In this document: positions 31,973 through 40,608 of the stretch, in pieces
How the letters are laid out: every line of letters begins with the position of its first letter
Numbering within the stretch: position 1 is the first letter of the stretch
Assembly: GCA_947625095.1 (NCBI GenBank)
Contig: CANQMX010000016.1
Coordinates: forward strand, 1-40,608
DNA: 40,608 bases
Reading direction: 5' to 3'
DNA from: an uncultured Clostridia bacterium
GTDB lineage: Bacteria > Bacillota > Clostridia > Christensenellales > Borkfalkiaceae
Translations under genes and position numbers: made by a program
Notes under the pieces: model-generated
What the model was told of the DNA's origin: nothing
Databases searched by the model: none
Seen by the model: only the letters and a program-made list of their open reading frames with translations

Positions 31973-34900
31973 TACAGGATCCCTCCTTTGCCAAATACAT
32001 ACGCAACTGCCGCAAGTGCGCTGAGCGTTGCCGTCACGCCGATCAGTCCGCCAAGCAGCGCGTCGCCGATGCTCTGCGCCGTCTCGATCTTTTCGTCAAG
32101 CCCCTCTACCGCTTCGTTCCATGCGGAGATGAGCGCTTCGTAGGGGGCAAGCGCCGCTGCGCCCGTTGTCTTTTCGTCCTCGTCCAATGCGTCGATGAGC
32201 GTCTTCATTTGCTTCAACGCAGCGAAGTCCTCCGCCGTGAACGCCTCCGCCGTCATGCCTTCTGCAAGTTCCCCGAGTTGGGCTATCGTCTCCACGAGCC
32301 GCTTCGTGTACCCGTCCGCATTCTTGACGACCACGCGGAACGTCTTGCTCCCGCTGTAATTCGTATCCTCCACCGTAACCGTGAGGGTGAAGTTGCCGAC
32401 CTCCGTGATTTGATCGGGAGAAAGGGCGAGGGTCACTTCGAGTGCGGCGTCACCGAGAAGCACATAGCCCGTGATGTCGATGGGCTGCCCCGCAAACTTC
32501 ACCGAGAGAAGATCGCCCACCGAGGATTCGCCGCCTGCCACGATGAAGAAGTCGCCTTCCGTGCTGATGTCCTTCTTGTTGACGGTGTACGCATCCTCCC
32601 CGCCCTCGAACGTCACGGCGTAGTTATTGTTGCTCCATGCGCCATTGATGTCGTAAGTGCCAACATCCGTCATGTCGGCCTTCGTGAGGGTAACGGCGAG
32701 AACCTCCTTCGTCTCATTCGGGGCGAGGCCGTCCCCTTCGCCTTCTTTCACGTGCCACTTGGTGCCGACAAAGGCGTAGTTGTGCGCGGGGTCGTAGGTC
32801 GCGCTCTGAGCCTCGATCACTACCGTCACCGCACGTTTTTGGATGGTGAATTTGCCCGCAGTACCCATCGTGCCCTCAAACGTCACTTTGTAGTTTTTAT
32901 TGTTGAATGTGCCGCTGATCTCGTAGTCGCCCGCATTTACGCCCGGCGCCTTCGTGAGTTTGATCATAAGGTTGTCGCCATCGATGACGTTGCCTTTTGT
33001 GATCGTCCAGCCTACGTCCTGCGCCTGCGGAACGGTTGGATCAATGCCGTTGTAGAGGATACTTTGGTCATTGATCTTTACCGTGATCTCCCGCTCTTTG
33101 ACGGTGTAAGTGCCACTCGTCACAGTGAACGTGTAGTTGTCTGCCGTGCCTGTACCCGTGATGGTGTAGGTGTCCGCTTCCTTGATAGTGCGGTTGGGCG
33201 TCAATGTGACGGTAAGAACTTCCTCCGCCTTCTCGCCTTCGACAAGCCCCTCCGCCGTATAGGTGAGCGCCTCGACCTTTTCGCCGTAGATGCTCTCGAG
33301 ATCATCCGCCTTGACGGTGATACTCTTCTTATTCACCTCGAACGTCGCCGTGGATACATTCCCGAGTTTGTAGTTGCCATTCGCGATGGGCGCGATCGTC
33401 ACCGTGTACGTGCCCGCGTTCTTCACCTCGGTCTCTTCGCCCTTCGCAAAGGTGACGGTGTAGTCGCCTGCACCCAGCGTAAGGCTACCCGCTTTGACCT
33501 CCAACGTCACTTTGCTCGCTTGATTTGTCCCGTCATAGGTGAGCGCGTCGCCCGTTACGGTAACGCTCGTGATCGTCGCCTTATCGATGACAAACTGACA
33601 GGTGATCTTGCCCTCGTAATTGCCTTTCGCCGTCAGCGTTACGGTGTAAGTGCCCGCGTTCTTTACTTCATCCTTGTCGTATGACACCGTGTAGTCCGTG
33701 CCCTTCTTAAAGTGCTCGAGGTAGCCGTCGAAGGTGATCGCGAGATTTGCTTCCTGCATTTGACCGCTATACGTCGTGCCCGTCGCGGACATGGTAGCGC
33801 CCTCGATGCTCTTTGCCGTAACCGCGTAGAGTGTGTTCGTCGCGTTGGTGATGCTTACGGTGTAGTTTGCAAGTATGCCCGTTTCGGCATTATAGTTTGC
33901 CGTGATAGCGTAGTTGCCTTTGGCCGACCACTGCTCGGCTTCCGTTGAGAGTGTGATCGCCGACTTGATTGCGCTCTCATCGTCGTTCTTCACACCTTCG
34001 AGCGTCACGCTGAGCGCACCCTTGGCCGCCGCGCCATAGACATGGCTCGAACTTTGGATCGTCACCGTAAGTGCGGCCTTTTCGATGGTGTAAACGCCGT
34101 CCACGATCGTCACGTCGTAGTTGTCAAGCACGGGCTTCTCAGCCGTGATCGTATACTTGCCGTCGACAGTGCTCTCGCTCGTAGCGGTCGTGGTGGGATG
34201 AATGGCCGCTTTGAACGTTTCGTGGTCTTTTTCAAGCACACCCGCGGGCATGGTATAGGTCAATTCCGCCGCCGACTTAACGGCATCGCCGTAAATGGAA
34301 CTTGCGGAGTTAAACGTCACCGTGACCGAAATCTTGTTGATGGTGAACGTTACGTCCATATGATACTTCGTAGTGTACCCGTCCGCCGTAATGTCTACCT
34401 TCAACTGATATGTTCCCGCATTCGTCGCGCCCGTGAACGGCTGCCCGTCCTTCGTAATCGAAATCGTGGCTGCTCCCGCGATCTGTTCGTTGTTGATCGT
34501 CACAACGATATTTTGGTTTTCGCCATTGTAATTTACCGTCTGCTTTGTGATCGTAACGTCTTTGAAGATCGCGGCGACGATATGATAGGTGCCTTCGTTG
34601 AAGGTCACATCGTAATTCTTGCAGGTGTACCCATCTGCCCAATCGATCGTGATCGGGAAATCCTTGTCGGCCTCCGTGCTTACCGCAGTCGTCGTGACCT
34701 TAAAATGGCTTCCCTCCAACTCTTGATCGTTGTTGAAGAACTGCCCGGCTGTAACTTTCCATGTGAGTGCGTTACCCGAAAGGATATTCTCGCCTTCGGG
34801 CGTCGATTGGTCGTCCGCCTTGACGGTCACCTTCGCCTTTGCAATGGTGAAGGTCGTCGAAACTTTTTCGGCTTTATCCTTGAAGTTGCCGCCTTTCGCC

Positions 34901-37900
34901 GTCACTGTCACTGTGTACGTGTCCGCATCCTTCACTTCGGACTTATCGTAGGAAACGGTGTACTCGCCATCATTCAGCGTAAGGCTGCCCGCCTTGACTG
35001 TGAGATTCGGCGTCTGCGCCGTGCCGTTGTAGGTGTACGAACCCGTCACCGTGACTTCCGTGATCTCCGCCGCTTCAATGACGAGCGCCTCGTCCTTACC
35101 CGCAAACGTTACCGTGTAGTTGCCGTTCTCATAACCGCACGTCACGGCATATTTGCCCGCGTCTGTTGCAGAACCCGTGATCGTCACGTTGAGCACGCTC
35201 TTGTCGTCGTCTGTCGCAAGATCTGCGACCGTCCAGGTGCCCTCCTGCTTGTCGTTGTAGTCGTGCGCCTCCCTATTATAGGTAAACGTCTGCGCGTTCA
35301 CGGTGACCGTGATCGCCTTCGGAGAGATGACATAATTGCAGGTGATCGAACCGCTGTAATTCTTCGTGCCCGTGATCGTCACGGTGTAAGTCCCCGCGTT
35401 CTTGGGCGAAGTCTCCCCGCCCTTCGCATAACTCACCGTGTAGTCCGTGCCCTTCGTGAAGTGATCGGTGTAGCCGTCGAACGTAAAGTTCAACTCTGCT
35501 TCCTGCTCTTCGCCGTTATAGGTGACGCCCGTCGCCGTCACCGTGGCCTCGTGCGTGATATCTTTCGCCGTGACCTTATAGAGTGTGGCTTCTTTGTTGG
35601 CAAATTTGATCGCGTAGTTCTTGAGAACACCCTCGTTTTCGTTATACGTCCAATTTACGCCGTAATCACCGACGTCCGACCACTGCGTCGCTTTCGCCGT
35701 GCGCGTGAGTGCGGTCTTGATTGCGCTCTCCTCGCTGTTCTTGGCGCCCTCGACCTTGATATTGGGCGTGACAGGATTTGTGCCGTACGTCTGCGTCGTC
35801 TCTTCAAGCGCCACCGTAAGCTTTGCCTTTGCGATGGAGAAGTTGACGGTGAGTGTGCCCTCAAAGTTCTCGCCCGTGCCGGTGATCGTCACGCTGGCGG
35901 TGTTTTCGCCAGCGTTGGTGTTGTTGTTCCACACAAATGCTTCATGCGAAACATCGCTTCCGAAGGCTTCTTGCAGAAGTCTCTCGAGCGTATCGTTATC
36001 GAGGCTCTTCGCGTTGCCGTCGTAGGTAAAGTTCTTCGCTTTGAGCGCGGCCTTGATCTTGCTCGGGTCGAGCGTCGAGACATCAAACTGCTTGACGGTG
36101 AAACTAAACGTCTTGGAAGTGTTTTCTGCGTTCTCGCCGAAGAAGCCGCCCGTGAGCGTCACGGTGTAGTTGTTATAGATCGCGGCGTTTTGGTTTTTCG
36201 TATCGCCCGTCACTTCCGCGTGGAAGTACTGCGCATACTCAGCGGGCACGGTTTCACTGTCAAAGTAATGTTTATAGAAGAGTTTGAGCAGGTCTTCCAT
36301 GCTAAACGCACTGCCCTTGTAGTCCGCGCTGAGGGAGAACGCCTCGTCCGCAAGGAGAAGCCTATGCTCCGTTTCGGTGCAGCCAACCTCCGTGCAACGG
36401 CGGGTCAGTTTTTTGAACTTCGCGCCGTTCAAATTCTTTTCGCCGTCGGTCAACGTCCAATCATATTTATGCTGGGTGTGATCCACCTTCCATGCGCCGG
36501 TCATGGCAGAGCCGAGCGTCAAGGTATTATCTTCCGCGCCGCTCTCGGTCGTTTTGTACTTGACCTCCGCGAGCGTAAAGGAATTGCTGCCCGTGGCGGT
36601 GTAGGTTTTGCCCGCCTCGAGGTCGGCAAAGAAGCCGCCGCCCTCCTTCGTATCATCAGCGACCCACACGCGCGCCGTGGTGGTATAGGCAAAGTAGGTA
36701 CGATTTTCGATGCCGTCAACGATTGTTCCGCTCAGCTTTGTCTTAGCGGGAATGGTAATGGATCCCGTTCCGTTCGTCTGCACAACGCCGAGGAAAGTAG
36801 CCGGAATCTTCTCGCTTTCAAATGAACCATCACTACCCCCGCCGAGAATGCTCCCGATGTCAAAGCCTTCAACGGTGGTTTTTTCACCAATTATCAGCTT
36901 GCCGTTTACGATAAAGTTCCCGCTCTTGGAATAGCCCGCGGTCTTTAATTCATCCGCCGTGGGATAGCTCTTGCCATCAAGTGCACCCTGCTTAAGCCCA
37001 TCCAAGACCCAAGCGTTCGCGTTAATCGTAAGCGTAACGCCGACGCCGACGGTCACTTTCGCGCCCGGCATGATCATGAAGTCCGTCTTTGTCTCATACT
37101 CTGCGTGCTTGTTGTTCTGCGGCGTTGCAAAATCGTTCAACTCCACTTCGAAGTTATATGGAATCGCAAAATAGACGGAGTTTGTGGGAATTTCCAACCC
37201 CATAGCGGAGAAAAGCATATAGCTGAAAACAGCTCCGCCGGTAAACTCTAATTTGGTTTGCCCGATTCCTTCAGTGCAGTTTGTCGCAATGCTGCTATGG
37301 ACTACTTTTTGACTATTATAGGTGATGGTTACCGAAGCGCCGTCACTAAGCATGATAATAGTATCATGGCCAAAACCATCTCCGCCCTGATCGGCTCCCA
37401 TGTCATAGGAGACAAAGGGCTGATCAAGTGAGAAGAACGCACTAAGAGCATACAATGTCGCATGGCCGTAGAGCATACCACCGTAATGAATGGTCATCGG
37501 GCATTCGATGTTGATCATCGCGTACCGTTTGAAAGGCGTTTGCCCGGCCGCAAAGATGCCAAGCGTATTCGTACCCCCCGCATAGTCGAGAATGAGGAAG
37601 GGCTCATAGAGCTTGCCGCCATAATTGACCGTAATCGTGCCCGTTCCCGTGACATGCCCATAGATATCCATGATGCCGCCATTCCCGACAACGATCGCAC
37701 CATTGTTGACAATTTCGGAATATGCACCCGAAGTGTGCCCTTGATATGTCTGTGAGGGGTGATTCACTACACCGCCAAGATATAATCCGCCTTCGACAGT
37801 AACTATCACACTATCCGCGACCGTGACCGTGATATATTTGAAATTATCCCCTTCAACAAGCCATGAAATCTCTTTCTGAACCTCATCCCCCTCCGCAGCT

Positions 37901-40428
37901 GAACCGTGTAACCTGCCCGTTTCATCAAATGGAATGACTAGATTTACGTTTTGAGCAATTGTAACGCTCTTTTTAATTTCTACAGATTGAAGAACATATA
38001 CGCTCGTGCGGAGTTCCGCAGCTTTCCCGAGCGCTGCTTCCAAGCTGTTTTCGTCGTAAAATTCACCGCCTGCACGATAGGTATACGGATTGTCGATTGG
38101 TGCCAGCACGGCGTTGATCTTCGTCACGCTTGTTCCATCTGTCTTGCCCTTCACGATGTAGGAAAACTCTTTTTCGGTCGAAAGCAGTTCCGCACCGTCG
38201 CTCCAACCGTAGAACTTATAGGCGGCATCGTCGTAATCTATCGAAAAGTCAATCATCGTGCCAGAGGACAAATCTGTCTGAGCTGCGTCCTCGCCTCCGC
38301 TTTTTGCCGAAATCGTCCCCCAAGTAGTTTTATCGCCCTTGTCGTTGTCGTAGATTCCCCACGAAACGTTACTGTGCCCCTGATAGTAAGCAACGTTGCG
38401 AACAGACATGACGGAGTGAGGAGCGAATATTGCCCCCATTTGTGAGTTATAGGGGTATGAGACAAATGCAACATAAATATCCGTCGAGGTGTCGTCACCC
38501 TCTGCCGTAACCGCAATCGATGCGCGGCACCAATCGGTCACTGTATCGATCCTTGTAACTTTATCTGGCGCTAAAATGTTGCATGAACGATAAGTGATAT
38601 CCGTCAACGAGCCAACTTGAGTATTACCTTGTGCAAGAGCCGTTGCGTTGTTACCAAAATTTCCGTTCGAAATCCCACTTTTATCGATTGGAGCTCCAAT
38701 CCCATAGACCGCATATGCTGCCGGCATATATGGAGCCATCCCGGCCCCGTCGAGATAAAACTCAAAGGTGAATACTCCCGAACCCTTCACTTGAAAGTGA
38801 AGTTGCGAATCGCTTTTTTTGCTCAAATCTGTTAAATAACTGATTCCGGATGTAAAGGTATAGACGCCGTTGGAGGTAAGTTGCGGGTTAAAATACCAAT
38901 CATCCTCACTGACGACCGTGACAGCTTCCGATTCTTTGGATACAAGATCATTGAAGCCGTTTTGTGTCACAACATCAACGGTAATAACGAAAGAGTTGAT
39001 GAAGTATTCCTCACCATAATTAGGCGTTACCGTAATCGTACAATTGTTGACGATATCCGAGATATTGAATCCCCGTACCGTTCCCACCACTTCGGTGACG
39101 GGAATGGTTTTCGATGTGTACTTACCGGTGGCAACATCAAGCGAAGTCTGCGTGACCTGATAGTCCGGTTGCTTTACCAATTGCTCCGGGGTTGCAAAAA
39201 TCGCATTGATAGAATTTCTTTGTCCGTAATAAAAGGTTATATGTTCTGTCGATTCCGAATCAAAGGTGATTGGGTCTTGCAATTCATCGCCCACAATAGG
39301 AGTGACCTCAATATCGGGAACGATTGCGACCTCTTGGAACTCGGCAACAATTGTTTGCTGTTGAACGGATATAGTGTTTCCGTAAGTATACTTGTTGTCA
39401 AACGGGTTAATTAACCAATTGGAATTACTTGAGCTGTAAACCGGTTCCGGTTCAATGCTACTACGGCCAGTCGAAAGAGAAGGAATGACCCACGTCTCAT
39501 CTACGGGGGTTCGTTGATTCGGGATATAATCTATACTCCCATCCTCCGGATTCGTTGAGCTTGTATTTTGGGAAGTATCGCAAATATCGGGAAGAGGACG
39601 GTACGCTTCATCTAATGCCTGCTTCCCCGACTCATTAGTTGCACTATATGTTGCTGCCCAATTTTTGAAAACCGCCGATGTGGAGCGGGACAAGTCAATT
39701 GTGGAATTTATTTCAGATTTCGGAATCGCGGCAAAAGTGATATTGTTCACCTCTCGAGCTGTACTCGAAAGTGTTGGTTCCTCACCGCGTGTATTCCACA
39801 CCTCACGCTGTACAAAAGGAATATCAATCAACTGTCCGGAAGGAATGAGGAAACCGTGCTTTTGCGCCGTTTCATTGTCTACATTTTCTTTCTTCAAAAA
39901 CAAATAGACATCGCCCAATCTTTCATTGTAAGTTATTTTGAACTGCATATTTGCACGTGTATCTTCGCTCAACTCCGGAACAAAAAATGCGTAAAGCCCT
40001 GCCTGTTCGAATGTCTGAACTTCTTCATACGTAAACGTGTCCTCTGCCTTCATCGAGACGACGTTCTCCGCCTTTTCATCCGTAGCCCAACAGTAAAAGA
40101 GGGAGCCATCTTGTGCTTCCGCTTTGACAGTCAAACCTGCTTCTGATACCTGTGCCGTAATTGTTTTTTCGGTCGCCTCCTGTGAGGAAATCGTTTGATC
40201 GTTATAAGTCACGGTACCGAAGCCGGAACGATAACGCCATTCCGCTCTTGAAGTTGGCGAGGCAGTGTAATAAATATTTCCGTCGCCCTTGTTATGAATT
40301 TGAATGGTAACCTCATCGGCCTCTACGGCAGAACGCGTACTGAAATGCAGCGCGAGGCCGAACGTCACCGCAAAAAGCGCCGCCAGCATCGCCGCCAAAA
40401 TTAACTTCCATTTTTTGATTCTTGTCAT
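31972..40428 (-). CDS. Giant MBG-repeat surface protein
   Basis: A 2818-residue exported protein. It has a signal peptide (KKWKLILAAMLAALFAVTFGLALHF) and an AGGAG before the ATG. Residues about 40-900 are beta-rich with no clear family. Residues about 900-1200 contain beta-helix-like stretches (GAIVVGNGGIMDIYGHVTGTG). From about 1445 to 2625 come roughly fourteen MBG/YDG-type units of 70-95 residues, with markers such as TYNGTAQTP, NAGTYTVT and ITVKADD.SIYG. The tail is a short helical region and a final membrane helix (IGVTATLSALAAVAYVFG). There is no LPXTG, so it is held by the C-terminal helix. A role in adhesion or matrix formation is inferred. The lipoprotein at 31388 is co-transcribed. 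Confidence 0.9.
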   Translation of the reverse strand: MTRIKKWKLILAAMLAALFAVTFGLALHFSTRSAVEADEVTIQIHNKGDGNIYYTASPTSRAEWRYRSGFGTVTYNDQTISSQEATEKTITAQVSEAGLTVKAEAQDGSLFYCWATDEKAENVVSMKAEDTFTYEEVQTFEQAGLYAFFVPELSEDTRANMQFKITYNERLGDVYLFLKKENVDNETAQKHGFLIPSGQLIDIPFVQREVWNTRGEEPTLSSTAREVNNITFAAIPKSEINSTIDLSRSTSAVFKNWAATYSATNESGKQALDEAYRPLPDICDTSQNTSSTNPEDGSIDYIPNQRTPVDETWVIPSLSTGRSSIEPEPVYSSSNSNWLINPFDNKYTYGNTISVQQQTIVAEFQEVAIVPDIEVTPIVGDELQDPITFDSESTEHITFYYGQRNSINAIFATPEQLVKQPDYQVTQTSLDVATGKYTSKTIPVTEVVGTVRGFNISDIVNNCTITVTPNYGEEYFINSFVITVDVVTQNGFNDLVSKESEAVTVVSEDDWYFNPQLTSNGVYTFTSGISYLTDLSKKSDSQLHFQVKGSGVFTFEFYLDGAGMAPYMPAAYAVYGIGAPIDKSGISNGNFGNNATALAQGNTQVGSLTDITYRSCNILAPDKVTRIDTVTDWCRASIAVTAEGDDTSTDIYVAFVSYPYNSQMGAIFAPHSVMSVRNVAYYQGHSNVSWGIYDNDKGDKTTWGTISAKSGGEDAAQTDLSSGTMIDFSIDYDDAAYKFYGWSDGAELLSTEKEFSYIVKGKTDGTSVTKINAVLAPIDNPYTYRAGGEFYDENSLEAALGKAAELRTSVYVLQSVEIKKSVTIAQNVNLVIPFDETGRLHGSAAEGDEVQKEISWLVEGDNFKYITVTVADSVIVTVEGGLYLGGVVNHPSQTYQGHTSGAYSEIVNNGAIVVGNGGIMDIYGHVTGTGTITVNYGGKLYEPFLILDYAGGTNTLGIFAAGQTPFKRYAMINIECPMTIHYGGMLYGHATLYALSAFFSLDQPFVSYDMGADQGGDGFGHDTIIMLSDGASVTITYNSQKVVHSSIATNCTEGIGQTKLEFTGGAVFSYMLFSAMGLEIPTNSVYFAIPYNFEVELNDFATPQNNKHAEYETKTDFMIMPGAKVTVGVGVTLTINANAWVLDGLKQGALDGKSYPTADELKTAGYSKSGNFIVNGKLIIGEKTTVEGFDIGSILGGGSDGSFESEKIPATFLGVVQTNGTGSITIPAKTKLSGTIVDGIENRTYFAYTTTARVWVADDTKEGGGFFADLEAGKTYTATGSNSFTLAEVKYKTTESGAEDNTLTLGSAMTGAWKVDHTQHKYDWTLTDGEKNLNGAKFKKLTRRCTEVGCTETEHRLLLADEAFSLSADYKGSAFSMEDLLKLFYKHYFDSETVPAEYAQYFHAEVTGDTKNQNAAIYNNYTVTLTGGFFGENAENTSKTFSFTVKQFDVSTLDPSKIKAALKAKNFTYDGNAKSLDNDTLERLLQEAFGSDVSHEAFVWNNNTNAGENTASVTITGTGENFEGTLTVNFSIAKAKLTVALEETTQTYGTNPVTPNIKVEGAKNSEESAIKTALTRTAKATQWSDVGDYGVNWTYNENEGVLKNYAIKFANKEATLYKVTAKDITHEATVTATGVTYNGEEQEAELNFTFDGYTDHFTKGTDYTVSYAKGGETSPKNAGTYTVTITGTKNYSGSITCNYVISPKAITVTVNAQTFTYNREAHDYNDKQEGTWTVADLATDDDKSVLNVTITGSATDAGKYAVTCGYENGNYTVTFAGKDEALVIEAAEITEVTVTGSYTYNGTAQTPNLTVKAGSLTLNDGEYTVSYDKSEVKDADTYTVTVTAKGGNFKDKAEKVSTTFTIAKAKVTVKADDQSTPEGENILSGNALTWKVTAGQFFNNDQELEGSHFKVTTTAVSTEADKDFPITIDWADGYTCKNYDVTFNEGTYHIVAAIFKDVTITKQTVNYNGENQNIVVTINNEQIAGAATISITKDGQPFTGATNAGTYQLKVDITADGYTTKYHMDVTFTINKISVTVTFNSASSIYGDAVKSAAELTYTMPAGVLEKDHETFKAAIHPTTTATSESTVDGKYTITAEKPVLDNYDVTIVDGVYTIEKAALTVTIQSSSHVYGAAAKGALSVTLEGVKNDDESAIKSAITLSTEAEQWSAKGNYAITANYNAETGILANYTVSITNATNTLYAVTAKSIEGATMSATGTTYSGQMQEANLAITFDGYLEHFKKGTDYTVSYDKDEVKNAGTYTVTLTAKGNYEGKITCQFVIDKATITSVTVTGDALTYDGTNQASKVTLEVKAGSLTLGAGDYTVTFAKGEETEVKNAGTYTVTIAPIANGNYKLGNVSTATFEVNKKSITVKADDLESIYGEKVEALTYTAEGLVEGEKAEEVLTVTLTPNRTIKEADTYTITGTGTADNYTFTVTSGTYTVKEREITVKINDQSILYNGIDPTVPQAQDVGWTITKGNVIDGDNLMIKLTKAPGVNAGDYEISGTFNNKNYKVTFEGTMGTAGKFTIQKRAVTVVIEAQSATYDPAHNYAFVGTKWHVKEGEGDGLAPNETKEVLAVTLTKADMTDVGTYDINGAWSNNNYAVTFEGGEDAYTVNKKDISTEGDFFIVAGGESSVGDLLSVKFAGQPIDITGYVLLGDAALEVTLALSPDQITEVGNFTLTVTVEDTNYSGSKTFRVVVKNADGYTKRLVETIAQLGELAEGMTAEAFTAEDFAALKQMKTLIDALDEDEKTTGAAALAPYEALISAWNEAVEGLDEKIETAQSIGDALLGGLIGVTATLSALAAVAYVFGKGGIL

Positions 40429-40565
40429 TCTTTCTCCTCATCTTCGCAAGTTCCCTTGCGCTTGGGGTTGCACATCTACTATTATGCGCCTCCCCCGTTC
40501 GGGTGAAGTTTTCACATTTATTATGTGTCTCCCCCGTTCGGATTTTGTATCGATGATTTACAAAA
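40429..40565 (-). promoter_or_regulatory. Upstream region of the giant gene with tandem boxes
   Basis: A 23-base unit containing CGAACGGGGGAG and ending CATAATA (minus strand) occurs at 40480-40502 and 40519-40541, 39 bp apart, with three differences. A 7-bp inverted repeat TTTTGTA-N9-TACAAAA lies at 40543-40565, GTGAA-GTT-TTCAC at 40503-40515, and a 6-bp stem hairpin (CGCAAG-N4-CTTGCG, 40445-40460) is in the leader. No standard -35 fits the CATAAT sequences well, so an activator or an alternative sigma factor may be needed. Confidence 0.5.
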
Positions 40566-40608
40566 CCCATCTCGACTATTTTTGCTTTGGCTCTGCACGC
40601 CCCTCTCG

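Noticed and set aside
34042-36825. A 927-residue open frame antisense to the giant gene
   Set aside because: It mirrors the repetitive Thr/Val/Lys-rich codon usage of the MBG repeats on the other strand, has no family motif and is rich in Arg/His in a way typical of antisense reading.

Overview
The window reads as chromosomal DNA of a GC-rich, Gram-positive-type anaerobe, most likely an uncultured gut Clostridia/Christensenellales-like Firmicute. The basis is the Firmicutes-type block comM-dprA-topA-trmFO-hslV-hslU, a VanW-family protein, a Tn4451/TnpX-type serine recombinase, an ECF transporter S component and a giant MBG-repeat surface protein. The taxon is inferred from gene content only; no rRNA or tRNA gene was seen.

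Layout. 1-2.2 kb is the end of a Tn4451-like mobile element (remnant ORF, tnpW-like gene, tnpX-like recombinase). 2.2-3.6 kb is a compact regulatory module: a lipoprotein gene divergent from a small XRE regulator, with 17-bp palindromes between them. 3.7-19.7 kb is a long run of leftward genes: recF-PHP phosphoesterase-vanW (translationally coupled), rplS on its own, then PMT-like membrane protein-comM-dprA-topA-trmFO-hslV-hslU-hisS-thioredoxin. At 19.7-19.8 kb the coding strand switches, with recF leftward and dnaA rightward sharing a palindromic -10 element; mnmG follows. dnaN is absent and no DnaA-box cluster was found, so an origin here is possible but not shown.

23.4-28 kb is gene-poor and rich in structured dispersed repeats. 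It holds a second module of the same design as the first (zinc-ribbon membrane protein divergent from a small XRE regulator), an Sfp-type phosphopantetheinyl transferase and tcdA. In both XRE modules the operator palindrome fills the 17-bp spacer between consensus -35 and -10 boxes of the target gene, and a second copy lies 30 bp away next to the regulator's own start.

28.1-31.2 kb is the most novel operon: an ECF S component, a DUF1893 domain fused to a TetR regulator (with an internal ribosome binding site before the TetR half), and a COG1453-type aldo/keto reductase. The reductase has an unexplained about 95-residue N-terminal extension, and its C-terminal domain has lost the usual Fe-S cysteines. 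A TetR-like inverted repeat overlaps the operon promoter, suggesting a self-regulated uptake/metabolism circuit for an unknown small molecule. 31.4-40.4 kb is a leftward two-gene surface operon: a 2818-residue MBG-repeat protein and a small lipoprotein, with tandem repeat boxes upstream.
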